This document shows positions 9,989-17,331 of a stretch of DNA of 29,053 bases, one piece after another. Where the stretch lies: assembly GCA_035316025.1 (NCBI GenBank), contig DATFXL010000128.1, positions 1 to 29,053 of the forward strand. Reading direction: 5' to 3'. Both the position numbers and the translations under genes were made by a program. The DNA is from JALZAA01 sp035316025 (GTDB lineage Bacteria > Actinomycetota > Acidimicrobiia > IMCC26256 > JACDBD01). How positions within the stretch are numbered: position 1 is the stretch's first letter; the number at the start of each line of letters is the position of its first letter. The notes under the pieces are model-generated. The model had not been told where the DNA came from, did no database searches, and worked only from the letters and a program-made list of their open reading frames with translations.

Positions 9989-11092
9989 TCAGCCGGTGAG
10001 CTCGCCGGCGCGCTTCTCGAGGCTGGCGAGGCAGTCGCGGTAGGACCGTTCGAAGCTGTCCACTCCCTCCCTCTCGAGGGTGTCGGTGAGGTCGCCGTAG
10101 TCGATCCCCGCCTCGGCGAGGTCCTCGATCACGCGACGCGCACCGTCGACGTCGCGGGTGATCGTGTCCGCCTGGGGATCGCCGTGGTCGTGCAGGGCGT
10201 TGATCGAGGCCTGCGCCAGTGTGTTCACGGTGTCGGGTCCGACCAGCTCGTCGACATACAGGGTGTCGGAGTACGCAGGGTTCTTCGTGGATGTCGACGC
10301 CCACAACGGCCGCTGGACGCGCGCGCCACGCGCCTCGAGCGCGGCCCAACGGTCACCGGCAAAGGTGTCCCTGAAGAGCCCGTACGCCAGCTTCGCGTTG
10401 GCAACCGCCACCTTGCCCCGCAGAGGATGGTCTTCCGGTAGCCGCCGGTCGGCTTCGGTGTCGACGCGGCTGACGAAGAACGACGCCACCGACGCGACGC
10501 GCGACAGCTCGCCGCCCTGCTCTGCGTGGCGCTCGAGGCCGCGAAGGTACGCCTCGATCACCTCGGCGTACCGCGCGAGCGAGAAGATCAGCGTGATGTT
10601 GATGGGGATGCCCTGAGCGAGGCATTCCTCGATCGCGGGGACACCCGCCAGGGTGGCCGGGATCTTGACGAACACGTTCGGTCGTGCCGCCTGGCTGTGC
10701 AGCCAACGGACCTGTTCGATCGTGGCCGCGGTCTCGTGCGCTCGATCGGGCGCGACCTCGACCGACACGAACCCGTCGCTGCCGTCGAGAGCGTCGTACG
10801 TCGGGCGCAGCGTGTCGGCAGCGTGGCGGATGTCGTCGAGGACGAGGGCCCAGTAGGTCGAGTCGATGGCGGTGCCGGCCCGAGCCAGCTCCTTGAGCTG
10901 CTCGTCGTAGCCCTCGCCGGACGACATCGCCTTCTCGAAGATCGTCGGGTTCGACGTGACGCCTCGGATGCCGTCATCGTCGATGAGGCGAGCGAGACCG
11001 CCGCCGGTGATCAACCCCCGAGTGAGATTGTCGTACCAGGGGCTTTGGCCGTACTCGAGCAGGCGGGCGATCGGGGAGCGCGTAAGAGTCAT
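9989..11092 (-). CDS. tal: Transaldolase (actinobacterial type)
   Basis: This 367-residue transaldolase exchanges a dihydroxyacetone unit between sedoheptulose 7-phosphate and glyceraldehyde 3-phosphate through a Schiff-base lysine. Visible motifs are GIRGVTSNPTIFEKAM near the N-terminus and RPNVFVKIPATLAGVPAIEE, whose lysine is the expected Schiff-base residue, followed by NITLIFSLARYAEVIEAYL. Length and sequence fit the ~370-residue group found in mycobacteria and streptomycetes rather than the ~215-residue type. The ATG at 11092 overlaps the tkt TGA as ATGA, so tal is translated coupled to tkt, and zwf follows after 18 bases. Confidence 0.94.
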   Translation of the reverse strand: MTLTRSPIARLLEYGQSPWYDNLTRGLITGGGLARLIDDDGIRGVTSNPTIFEKAMSSGEGYDEQLKELARAGTAIDSTYWALVLDDIRHAADTLRPTYDALDGSDGFVSVEVAPDRAHETAATIEQVRWLHSQAARPNVFVKIPATLAGVPAIEECLAQGIPINITLIFSLARYAEVIEAYLRGLERHAEQGGELSRVASVASFFVSRVDTEADRRLPEDHPLRGKVAVANAKLAYGLFRDTFAGDRWAALEARGARVQRPLWASTSTKNPAYSDTLYVDELVGPDTVNTLAQASINALHDHGDPQADTITRDVDGARRVIEDLAEAGIDYGDLTDTLEREGVDSFERSYRDCLASLEKRAGELTG

Positions 11093-13125
11093 GACGTCGT
11101 TCCTCCGGGACGATCAACGGCGAGCAGCGCCCGGGCGCGCGCCACGACGTTCTCCGGCGTGTACCCGAGCTTGGCGAAGACGACGTCACCCGGCGCGGAC
11201 GCGCCGAACCGGTCGATGGCGATGACGTCGTCGGCGTACCTCTCCCAGCCGAGGCTCGCACCCGCCTCGACCGCGAGCGTCGGGACGCCGGGTGGAAGGA
11301 CCTGATCGCGGTACTCGTCGGACTGCGCGGCGAACAGCTCCCAAGACGGCATCGAGACGACGCGGGTGGAGATGCCACCCGCCGTCAGCTGCTCACGAGC
11401 GGCGACACAGAGCTGAACCTCGGATCCGGTTCCGATCAGGACGAGATCGAGCCCTGTGCCCGTCTCGTCGACGAGCGTGTAGGCGCCCCGCGGGAGACCG
11501 TCGGGCGCGCGTTCGGCGGTGCCCTCCAACACGGGCACGCTCTGGCGCGTCAGGACGATCGCGGTAGGGCCATCGCCGTTGATGTGGACGCGCCACGCGT
11601 GCGGCACCTCGTTCGCATCGGCCGGGCGGATCACGCGGAGCTTGGGCATCGCCCGCAGCGACATCAGATGCTCGACCGGCTGGTGGGTTGGACCGTCCTC
11701 GCCGAGACCGACCGAGTCGTGCGACCAGACGAAGGCGACCTTGGCGCCCGATAGCGCCGCCAGACGCACGGCCGGCCGCTCGTAGTCGCTGAAGATCAAG
11801 AAGGTCCCCCCGAACGGCAGCGCGCCGCCCGAGAGGGCCATCCCGTTCATGATCGATCCCATGCCGTGCTCGCGCACGCCGAAGTGGATCTGCCGGCCGG
11901 TGAAGTCGTCGCGCGTGACGGGGGCGTGCGCCTTCAATTCGGTGCCGGTGTTGCCGGTCAGGTCGGCGCCACCGCCCATGAGCCCGGGGACCACGTCGAG
12001 GACGGCGTCGAGCGCCGCCGAGCAGGCCTTCCGGGTGGCGATCTTCTCGCCGGCATTCCAGGTGGGCAGCTTCGCCTCCCATCCCTCGCGGCCGCGTGCC
12101 GCGATGACGAGGTCGAATTCCTCGGCGAGCTCACCGTCGCGGGCTCGGAACGCGTTCACGCGCTCCTTCCATGCGTCTCGCTGTGGACGGCCGCGGGCGC
12201 CCGCGCGCCGGTAGTAATCGAGGACGTCGTCGGGGACCCAGAAGTCCTCGGGTGGCATCCCGAGGATCTCCTTCACCTCGGCGACTTCGTCGGCGCCGAG
12301 GGGACTGCCGTGCGCGTGCGCGGTGTCCGTGTACTTGGGCGACGGATAACCGATGTGGCTGCGCAGGATCAACAGCGTCGGGCGGTCTTCGACCGCTACG
12401 CCCTCACGCAAGCCGCGCTCGAGCGCGTCGAGATCCTCGGAGACCTCGCCGAGCTGCACGACGTGCCAGTGATAGCCCTCGAAGCGCGAGCGCACGTCGT
12501 CGGAGTACGACAATTCGGTGGGGCCGTCGATCGAGATGTGGTTGTCGTCGTACACGTACACGATGCGGCCGAGCCCGAGGTGCCCTGCGAGAGACGCCGT
12601 CTCGTGGCTCACACCCTCCTCGAGATCGCCGTCCGAGCAGAACGCGAACACCCGGTGGTTGCACACGTCCTCGCCGAAGCGCTCGCGGAGGTGTCGCTCG
12701 ACCATGGCAATGCCGACGCCGTTGCCGAAACCCTGGCCGAGCGGGCCCGTCGTGACCTCGATGCCGGGCGCGTCGCCGTACTCGGGGTGGCCGGGCGTCC
12801 GCGATCCGAACTGGCGGAACTGTTCGAGATCCTCGAGCTCGAGGCCGTAGCCGGTGAGGTACAGCATCGAGTAGAGCAGCATCGAGGCGTGGCCGGCCGA
12901 GAGGACGAACCGGTCGCGGTCGGGCCAGTCGGCGTCGGCGGCGTCGTACCGCAGGATGCGCGTGAAGAGGACGTGTGCCAGCGGTGCCAGGGCCATCGGA
13001 GTTCCTGGGTGGCCGGAGTTGGCCTTCTGCACCGCATCCATCGACAGCCCGCGGATGACGTCGATGGCGCGCCGTTCGAGCTCCTCCGGTACCGCAGGCA
13101 TCTGAGCAACCGATTCGGCCGTCAT
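11089..13125 (-). CDS. tkt: Transketolase
   Basis: This 678-residue thiamine-diphosphate enzyme of the non-oxidative pentose phosphate pathway transfers two-carbon ketol units. The N-terminal NSGHPGTPMALAPLAHVLF, the TPP/metal motif running from SDGDLEEGVSHE to YDDNHISIDG, the IHFGVREHGMG segment with the catalytic glutamate, and the SHDSVGLGEDGPTHQPVEHL segment are all canonical. The start is the ATG at 13125, with GGAGG 7 bases upstream; a longer open frame reaches 13659 but runs antiphase through the FIST gene and is not coding. It heads the tkt-tal-zwf-pgl operon. Upstream 127 bases separate it from the FIST gene. Confidence 0.96.
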   Translation of the reverse strand: MTAESVAQMPAVPEELERRAIDVIRGLSMDAVQKANSGHPGTPMALAPLAHVLFTRILRYDAADADWPDRDRFVLSAGHASMLLYSMLYLTGYGLELEDLEQFRQFGSRTPGHPEYGDAPGIEVTTGPLGQGFGNGVGIAMVERHLRERFGEDVCNHRVFAFCSDGDLEEGVSHETASLAGHLGLGRIVYVYDDNHISIDGPTELSYSDDVRSRFEGYHWHVVQLGEVSEDLDALERGLREGVAVEDRPTLLILRSHIGYPSPKYTDTAHAHGSPLGADEVAEVKEILGMPPEDFWVPDDVLDYYRRAGARGRPQRDAWKERVNAFRARDGELAEEFDLVIAARGREGWEAKLPTWNAGEKIATRKACSAALDAVLDVVPGLMGGGADLTGNTGTELKAHAPVTRDDFTGRQIHFGVREHGMGSIMNGMALSGGALPFGGTFLIFSDYERPAVRLAALSGAKVAFVWSHDSVGLGEDGPTHQPVEHLMSLRAMPKLRVIRPADANEVPHAWRVHINGDGPTAIVLTRQSVPVLEGTAERAPDGLPRGAYTLVDETGTGLDLVLIGTGSEVQLCVAAREQLTAGGISTRVVSMPSWELFAAQSDEYRDQVLPPGVPTLAVEAGASLGWERYADDVIAIDRFGASAPGDVVFAKLGYTPENVVARARALLAVDRPGGTTS

Positions 13126-13252
13126 GCCCCTACCTCCGCAAATCATTCTGCCGCCGTCGGCGAGCTCCGGCTCTGCTCCGGCGCCGGCAAAGCCGCCACC
13201 TCCGCGCAGGGTATGCCGATAGCCCTCGGGCCTGGCGTACCCCAGGTTGATG
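13126..13252 (-). other. Intergenic region upstream of tkt
   Basis: The 127 bases between the FIST gene stop and tkt hold the tkt ribosome binding site and a TACCCT hexamer (minus strand, 13213-13208) that could be a -10 element, but no matching -35. No terminator hairpin with U-tract was seen. It is the only sizeable gap in the minus-strand block 7815-14775, so the pentose phosphate operon probably has its own promoter here. Confidence 0.35.
13133..13137 (-). promoter_or_regulatory. Ribosome binding site of tkt
   Basis: GGAGG on the minus strand, 7 bases before the ATG at 13125. It decides the transketolase start against the much longer open frame. Confidence 0.75.
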
Positions 13253-14395
13253 TCACGCGAACAAGGCGAGGCTGGCCGTGAAGCCGTGGAGGAAGTTCCG
13301 TCCCCCGACCGGCCCGATCTCGCCGGCGCAGAACGCCCCCGCCAGCGGGATCGGTCCCAGCAGCTTCTCGACCATGCCGGCGTCGTGGTCGGGGACGGTG
13401 AACAGCTGCCGGCCGCGTCCGTTGCACGTGAACAGCAAGGCGGCGTCGGCGTCGACACCGCTGAGCATCTCGCGTAGGTCTTCGTCGGCGGCGGCGGCGT
13501 CCCGGACGTGGAACTGCACCGTCTGCCCGACCGAGACCCGCTCACCGACCGCGAGCGCGCCCGAGCCTTGGTCGGCTCCGAGCAGGTTCCGGACGAGGAA
13601 GTCGCCCCGGCCGAACTCGGCTTTGTGCTCGTCCACGACGAGCCCCATGTGGAGGCCACGCCGGAGCAGCTCGCGTTCCTCCTCCGAGGCGGCGCCGGCG
13701 AGCTCCTGCAGCCGCTCGATCGCGGGCTTCCCCGCGAGCTCCTCGATCAGGTTCTGCTGGGCCCGCGTCACTACGTACGGATGTCCAATGGGGCGACAGC
13801 CCTGCGACACCAGCGTCCGCACCTCGATTCCGCCGCCGACGAACACGCCAACCGCCCCCTCGTCGACGACGTGGTCGTCGAGCACGAGGCGGTTCCCACC
13901 GGCACCGCCCGCCGCCGAGGCGAGGCCGCCGATGATCTGGAGGCCGGGCAGGTCGCGATTGACGCGCTGGAGGAAGGCGTCCACCGGGAACGTGAACGGG
14001 TCGGCGAAGAGCAACAGGCTCGCGGGCGCGCGGTCGATCGGCGGCCAGCCCGTCAGCGCGGCACCGTCGGGTGTCTCCTGCAGACGAAGCGTCACCGGCG
14101 TCAGCGTGGCGTCCTCGAGGCGGGCGGCGAAGAGCGTCAGCGCCGGCTGCTCCTCGATCTCGTGCGAGCCGCCCACGACGGCCACGGCGGTGCCGCCGAT
14201 GAGCACGCGGGGCTCGAGGATGTTGTGCAAAGCGGGTCCGATGTCCTCGAACGAACCGACGTGGTGCGCGGACGCGAAACAGACGAGGAGATCGCATCCT
14301 TGCCCGTCCAGGCGTTCGAGGATCTGACCCGCCGTCTCGCCGACCGCCTGCGACGAGATCGGGTGCTGCGAGAGCGCCGACGCGAACGCGGTCAC
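13253..14395 (-). CDS. FIST-domain sensory protein
   Basis: This 380-residue protein has the FIST N and FIST C layout, a proposed ligand-sensing module (possibly amino acids) found alone or attached to signalling domains. Recognisable pieces are LLVCFASAHHVGSFEDIG near the N-terminus, LIGGTAVAVVGGSHEIEEQPALTLFAA, LQIIGGLASAAGGAGGNRLV in the middle and the C-terminal LLFTCNGRGRQLFTVPDHDAGMVEK followed by PLAGAFCAGEIGPVGGRNFLHGFTASL. No kinase, GGDEF or transmembrane segment is attached, so it acts alone or with a partner. The GTG at 14395 overlaps the stop of the upstream gene as GTGA; a start 20 codons earlier would overlap that gene by ~60 bases and is less likely. Confidence 0.82.
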   Translation of the reverse strand: MTAFASALSQHPISSQAVGETAGQILERLDGQGCDLLVCFASAHHVGSFEDIGPALHNILEPRVLIGGTAVAVVGGSHEIEEQPALTLFAARLEDATLTPVTLRLQETPDGAALTGWPPIDRAPASLLLFADPFTFPVDAFLQRVNRDLPGLQIIGGLASAAGGAGGNRLVLDDHVVDEGAVGVFVGGGIEVRTLVSQGCRPIGHPYVVTRAQQNLIEELAGKPAIERLQELAGAASEEERELLRRGLHMGLVVDEHKAEFGRGDFLVRNLLGADQGSGALAVGERVSVGQTVQFHVRDAAAADEDLREMLSGVDADAALLFTCNGRGRQLFTVPDHDAGMVEKLLGPIPLAGAFCAGEIGPVGGRNFLHGFTASLALFA

Positions 14396-14775
14396 GGTGC
14401 CTGGATCGCGGTCAAGGGGACGACGACGCTGGAACCCGATTCGGCGATCGTGCAACGCGCCTCGATCGTGCTCGGCTCGGGGAACTCGAGCTCGGGCCGC
14501 ACCAGCCGGTAGCCGAACTTACCGGGCTCGACCGAGAACTGTTGCGCGTTGCGTGCGACCTCCTCGCCGTCACGGGTGAAGACGGCCTCGAGGGTTCCCA
14601 TGCCACTGTCGTCCGCGGGCGCGCGCACGAGCACCACGAGGTGGGGCGTCACCTGCGTCGGGAACTGAGTCACCGGCTCGGAGAAGAAGGCCCCGGTGAT
14701 GTCGATCCGGGTCGAGCCCCCGGCGACCTGGCGGAAGTTCAGGTTCTCGACGAACAACGCCGCCACGATCTCCAT
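14392..14775 (-). CDS. Small beta-rich protein of unknown function (127 aa)
   Basis: I do not recognise the family with confidence. The 127-residue product begins MEIVAALFVENLNFR and consists mostly of alternating hydrophobic and polar stretches (DITGAFFSEP, HLVVLVRAPADD, TLEAVFTRDGEEVARN, FGYRLVRPELEFPEPS, SVVVPLTAIQAP), suggesting an immunoglobulin-like beta sandwich. There is no signal peptide or membrane segment and only one cysteine. It overlaps the FIST gene by GTGA, so the two proteins are probably made together and may function as a pair. A TAGCCT hexamer ending 7 bases before the ATG suggests a leaderless message. It is conserved-looking in codon use and position. Confidence 0.7.
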   Translation of the reverse strand: MEIVAALFVENLNFRQVAGGSTRIDITGAFFSEPVTQFPTQVTPHLVVLVRAPADDSGMGTLEAVFTRDGEEVARNAQQFSVEPGKFGYRLVRPELEFPEPSTIEARCTIAESGSSVVVPLTAIQAP

Positions 14776-14782
14776 GAGACCG

Positions 14783-14788
14783 AGGCTA
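14783..14788 (-). promoter_or_regulatory. Putative -10 element of a leaderless promoter (unknown protein/FIST operon)
   Basis: TAGCCT on the minus strand ends 7 bases before the ATG at 14775. It forms a divergent arrangement with a TAGGCT hexamer on the plus strand at 14807-14812. Confidence 0.5.
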
Positions 14789-14806
14789 GCGACATGTACG
14801 CCTGCG

Positions 14807-14812
14807 TAGGCT
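14807..14812 (+). promoter_or_regulatory. Putative -10 element for the cupin gene
   Basis: TAGGCT on the plus strand, preceded by TGCG (an extended -10-like context), about 75 bases upstream of the cupin start. It would give a leader of roughly 70 bases carrying the strong ribosome binding site. No -35 was recognised. Confidence 0.35.
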
Positions 14813-14876
14813 GCCCCGCGCGGAGACGGCAGTCATGCCGACCGTCGGAGGACGAGCCGGGGCTTCGGACGGCGAC

Positions 14877-14887
14877 AAGGAGGTGAT
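14877..14887 (+). promoter_or_regulatory. Near-perfect Shine-Dalgarno of the cupin gene
   Basis: AAGGAGGTGAT is complementary over 11 bases to the usual 3' end of 16S rRNA. It touches the GTG start at 14888, leaving only 4 bases between GGAGG and the start codon, which is closer than normal. Confidence 0.8.
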
Positions 14888-15484
14888 GTGAGCGCAGTCG
14901 ACGAGCTCGCGGGCGCGGTGGCCGAAGTGCTCGACCGGGAACTCTCCGAGGAGGCATCGATCGCGGCGATGCGACCCGCGATGGACCGCTTCCTCGCCCG
15001 GGCCGACGAGCTCCCGCGCACTGCGTCACAGCCCGACGCCGACGGCGGCGCCATCGGGCACCTCCTGCACGCCGACCCCGACGAGCGGTTCCACGTTCTC
15101 TCGGTGGTCTTCCCTCCGGGTACGAGCAGCGGGACCCACGAGCACGGCTGTTGGGGAATCATCGGCTACGTCGCCGGTCTGGACGAAGAGACTCGGTACC
15201 GGCGCGTCGACGGCGGCGCCGGCGACGACGAGTGCGTGCTCGAGGAGGTCGACCGCGTCGTGCACGAGCCCGGCACCGTGTCGAGACTGCTCCCGCCGGA
15301 CGAGATGCACCACCGCGTCCGGAACCCAGGCCCGGTGAACGGCGTCTCGGTGCACGTCCTGTGCCGGTTGCCCGAGTCGCATCCGCACAAGCTCTACGAC
15401 CGCCGACGTCACCGCCTGGTGCCGTACCCGTTCCGCCGGCTCGACGGTGACCTCGTGCGCGCCGAGGTGCGCCCACCGGACTAG
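14888..15484 (+). CDS. Cysteine dioxygenase-like cupin protein
   Basis: This 198-residue metal-dependent cupin of the cysteine-dioxygenase type would oxidise a thiol such as cysteine to a sulfinate with Fe(II) and O2. The metal site is seen as GTSSGTHEHGCWGIIGYVAG (two histidines spaced H-x-H in the first cupin motif) and a third histidine in LPPDEMHHRVRN. A helical N-terminal region of about 60 residues precedes the barrel. The GTG at 14888 is chosen because of the Shine-Dalgarno immediately before it. Its TAG shares the CTAG tetranucleotide with the stop of convergent nagA. Substrate is not settled; 3-mercaptopropionate or another thiol is possible. Confidence 0.78.
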   Translation: MSAVDELAGAVAEVLDRELSEEASIAAMRPAMDRFLARADELPRTASQPDADGGAIGHLLHADPDERFHVLSVVFPPGTSSGTHEHGCWGIIGYVAGLDEETRYRRVDGGAGDDECVLEEVDRVVHEPGTVSRLLPPDEMHHRVRNPGPVNGVSVHVLCRLPESHPHKLYDRRRHRLVPYPFRRLDGDLVRAEVRPPD

Positions 15485-16596
15485 CCGCCCGTCGGCGCGC
15501 CGAACGCGAGCTCACCCGTCAACCAGACGGCGCGTACCGCCAGTGACGCTGGGTCGAACGCGACGATGTCGGCGCGTGTGCCGGGCGCGAGCCGTCCGCG
15601 ATCGGTCAGCCCGAGGGCGCCGGCGGGGATCACGGTTGCCATCTCGATGGCGCGCTCGACAGCGACGCCCGTCGCGACGACGTTGCGGACCGCCCCGTCC
15701 ATCGTCAAGGTCGAACCCGCGATCGTGCCGTCCGCCAGACGGGCGGTGCCGTCCTCGCTCACGCGCAAACCCACTGTGGCGACCCGGTCGGTGACGAGCG
15801 CGACGTTGCGCTTGTGGGCGATCGCGAGCCGGAGCGCGGCCGGGTGGACGTGCACGAGGTCGGCGATCAACGTCGGCGTCAGCCGCTCGTCTTCGAGGGC
15901 GGCTCCGGCGAGACCCGGCTCCCGGTGATGGAGCGGGGCCATGCCGTTGAACAAGTGGGTGACGAGCCGGGCACCGGCGTCGGCCGCCGCGTGCACTTCG
16001 TCGTACGTCGCCGTCGAATGACCGAGGGCGACGGTGACCCCGCGGTCGCTCAAGAAGCGGGTGGCGGCGAGGCCCGGGTCGGCCTCGGGTGCCAGGGTCA
16101 CGATCGTCACGACGTCGGGGAAGGCCGCCAGCAGGTGCTGCAACCAGGCGAGGTCGACCGCGCGCACCAGGTCGACGGGGTGGGCGCCGGGGGCGCCGCC
16201 GAGGAACGGGCCCTCGAGGTGCACGCCGAGGACGGACGGCAATGGCGCGCCCGCCAAGTCGTGGCGCGCCGCGCTCACGTGTTCGAGGGCGTCGTCGTAG
16301 CGGTCGAGCGGCGCGGTGACCAGCGTCGGGCAGAATGCCGTCACACCACGTTCGAGCTGCGCCCGAGCGGCGCGCCGCCAGCCGGCGGCGTCGGCGGTAG
16401 CGAAGTCGTCGTCGTCCACGCCGTTGACCTGCAGATCGATCAGTCCGGGCGCCAGCAGCGCCGAGCCGGCGTCAAGGGCGCCGACCGGGGGCGGTCCGGA
16501 GCCTCGGTCGATGATCAGCCCGTCGTCGATCGCGACCCATCCCGGCTCCGGCGGACCCGGCGCGCATACAGCACTGGATGCCAAGAGGAAGGTCAC
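15481..16596 (-). CDS. nagA: N-acetylglucosamine-6-phosphate deacetylase
   Basis: This 371-residue amidohydrolase-fold enzyme converts GlcNAc-6-phosphate to glucosamine-6-phosphate plus acetate. Metal and catalytic positions are visible: E128 in GVHLEGPFL, H193 in ALGHSTATYDE, H214 in THLFNGMAPLHH and D270 in ALVTDR. The N-terminal part contains LLAPGLIDLQVNGVDDDDF, the DxQxNG strand of the family, and the C-terminus AGALGLTDRGRLAPGTRADIVAFD. The GTG at 16596 overlaps the TGA of the glycosyltransferase gene (GTGA). It is the last gene of an operon with a GH84 hexosaminidase, which supports a GlcNAc-related role. Neither nagB nor a GlcNAc kinase is present nearby. Confidence 0.9.
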   Translation of the reverse strand: MTFLLASSAVCAPGPPEPGWVAIDDGLIIDRGSGPPPVGALDAGSALLAPGLIDLQVNGVDDDDFATADAAGWRRAARAQLERGVTAFCPTLVTAPLDRYDDALEHVSAARHDLAGAPLPSVLGVHLEGPFLGGAPGAHPVDLVRAVDLAWLQHLLAAFPDVVTIVTLAPEADPGLAATRFLSDRGVTVALGHSTATYDEVHAAADAGARLVTHLFNGMAPLHHREPGLAGAALEDERLTPTLIADLVHVHPAALRLAIAHKRNVALVTDRVATVGLRVSEDGTARLADGTIAGSTLTMDGAVRNVVATGVAVERAIEMATVIPAGALGLTDRGRLAPGTRADIVAFDPASLAVRAVWLTGELAFGAPTGG

Positions 16597-17321
16597 GACG
16601 ACGTTGGTCGTGGATGGCGCGCTCCGCGCCAGAGCGCGAGGCGGAGCACGAGCATCCCCGCGACGGAGCGCGGGACGCGACGCCAGATCGGCGTGCGTGA
16701 CGGTCGCCGCTCCTGCGCGTGCACCGGCAACTCCGTGACACCGACCCCGGCGCGTTCGCTACGGATCACCAACTCGGTATCGAAGAGGTCGGAGCGGAAC
16801 CGGCACTGGGCGACGATCGGTGCCACCGCGGCGCGTCGCATCGCCTTCATGCCGTGCGTATCCGAGACCGAGAGCGAAAAGAGAAGCCTCAGCAGCGCGC
16901 TGAATACGGTGGTGACGAGCCGGCGGGGCCATGGGCGCTCGTCGCGCGCGCCCGGAGCGCGTTTCGAGCCCACGACGATCGCCGGTGTGGGCGCGGCACC
17001 GGTCAGCAACCGGATGGCGTCGTCGGCGAAGGCGAGGTCGTAATAGTCGACATCGAACGTCACGAGCAGCTCACCGTTCGCTGCCATCATCCCGTCTCGG
17101 AGAGAGGCACCGTAGTCCGCCACCGGCCGCGACGAGACGCGCACGTCCGGCGTGCCCTCCGCGATGTGCCTCGCGATCGGCAGCGTCTCGTCGGTCGAGC
17201 CGTTCTCCACGACGATGACCTCGAGGTCGTAGCCGCGTGCGCGCAGTCCATCGCGAACCTCTCGCACCGCGGATTCGAGATACGCCGCCTCGTTGTGCGC
17301 AGGCATCACGACGGACAGCAC
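16593..17321 (-). CDS. Family 2 glycosyltransferase
   Basis: This 242-residue GT-A fold glycosyltransferase resembles the dolichol/polyprenol-phosphate sugar synthase branch of GT2. Visible motifs are LSVVMPAHNEAAYLESAV at the N-terminus, VIVVENGSTDET, and a metal-binding acidic stretch LVTFDVDYYDLAF that replaces the more common DADLQ. DTHGMKAMRR later in the protein resembles the acceptor-side segment of this branch. There is no clear multi-pass membrane region. I chose the GTG at 17321, 10 bases after the GH84 stop and directly before the first strand; a longer frame reaching 17426 would overlap GH84 by about 95 bases. Donor and acceptor are unknown. It overlaps nagA by GTGA. Confidence 0.82.
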   Translation of the reverse strand: MLSVVMPAHNEAAYLESAVREVRDGLRARGYDLEVIVVENGSTDETLPIARHIAEGTPDVRVSSRPVADYGASLRDGMMAANGELLVTFDVDYYDLAFADDAIRLLTGAAPTPAIVVGSKRAPGARDERPWPRRLVTTVFSALLRLLFSLSVSDTHGMKAMRRAAVAPIVAQCRFRSDLFDTELVIRSERAGVGVTELPVHAQERRPSRTPIWRRVPRSVAGMLVLRLALWRGARHPRPTSS

Positions 17322-17331
17322 AGCGCCGTCG

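Noticed and set aside
11866..13281. Long plus-strand open frame (471 codons) across transketolase
   Set aside because: It is antisense to a clear transketolase and encodes low-complexity V/E/D/R-rich sequence typical of high-GC shadow frames.
13126..13659. N-terminal extension of transketolase by 178 codons
   Set aside because: It is out of frame with the FIST gene that occupies the same bases on the same strand; GGAGG before the ATG at 13125 fixes the start.
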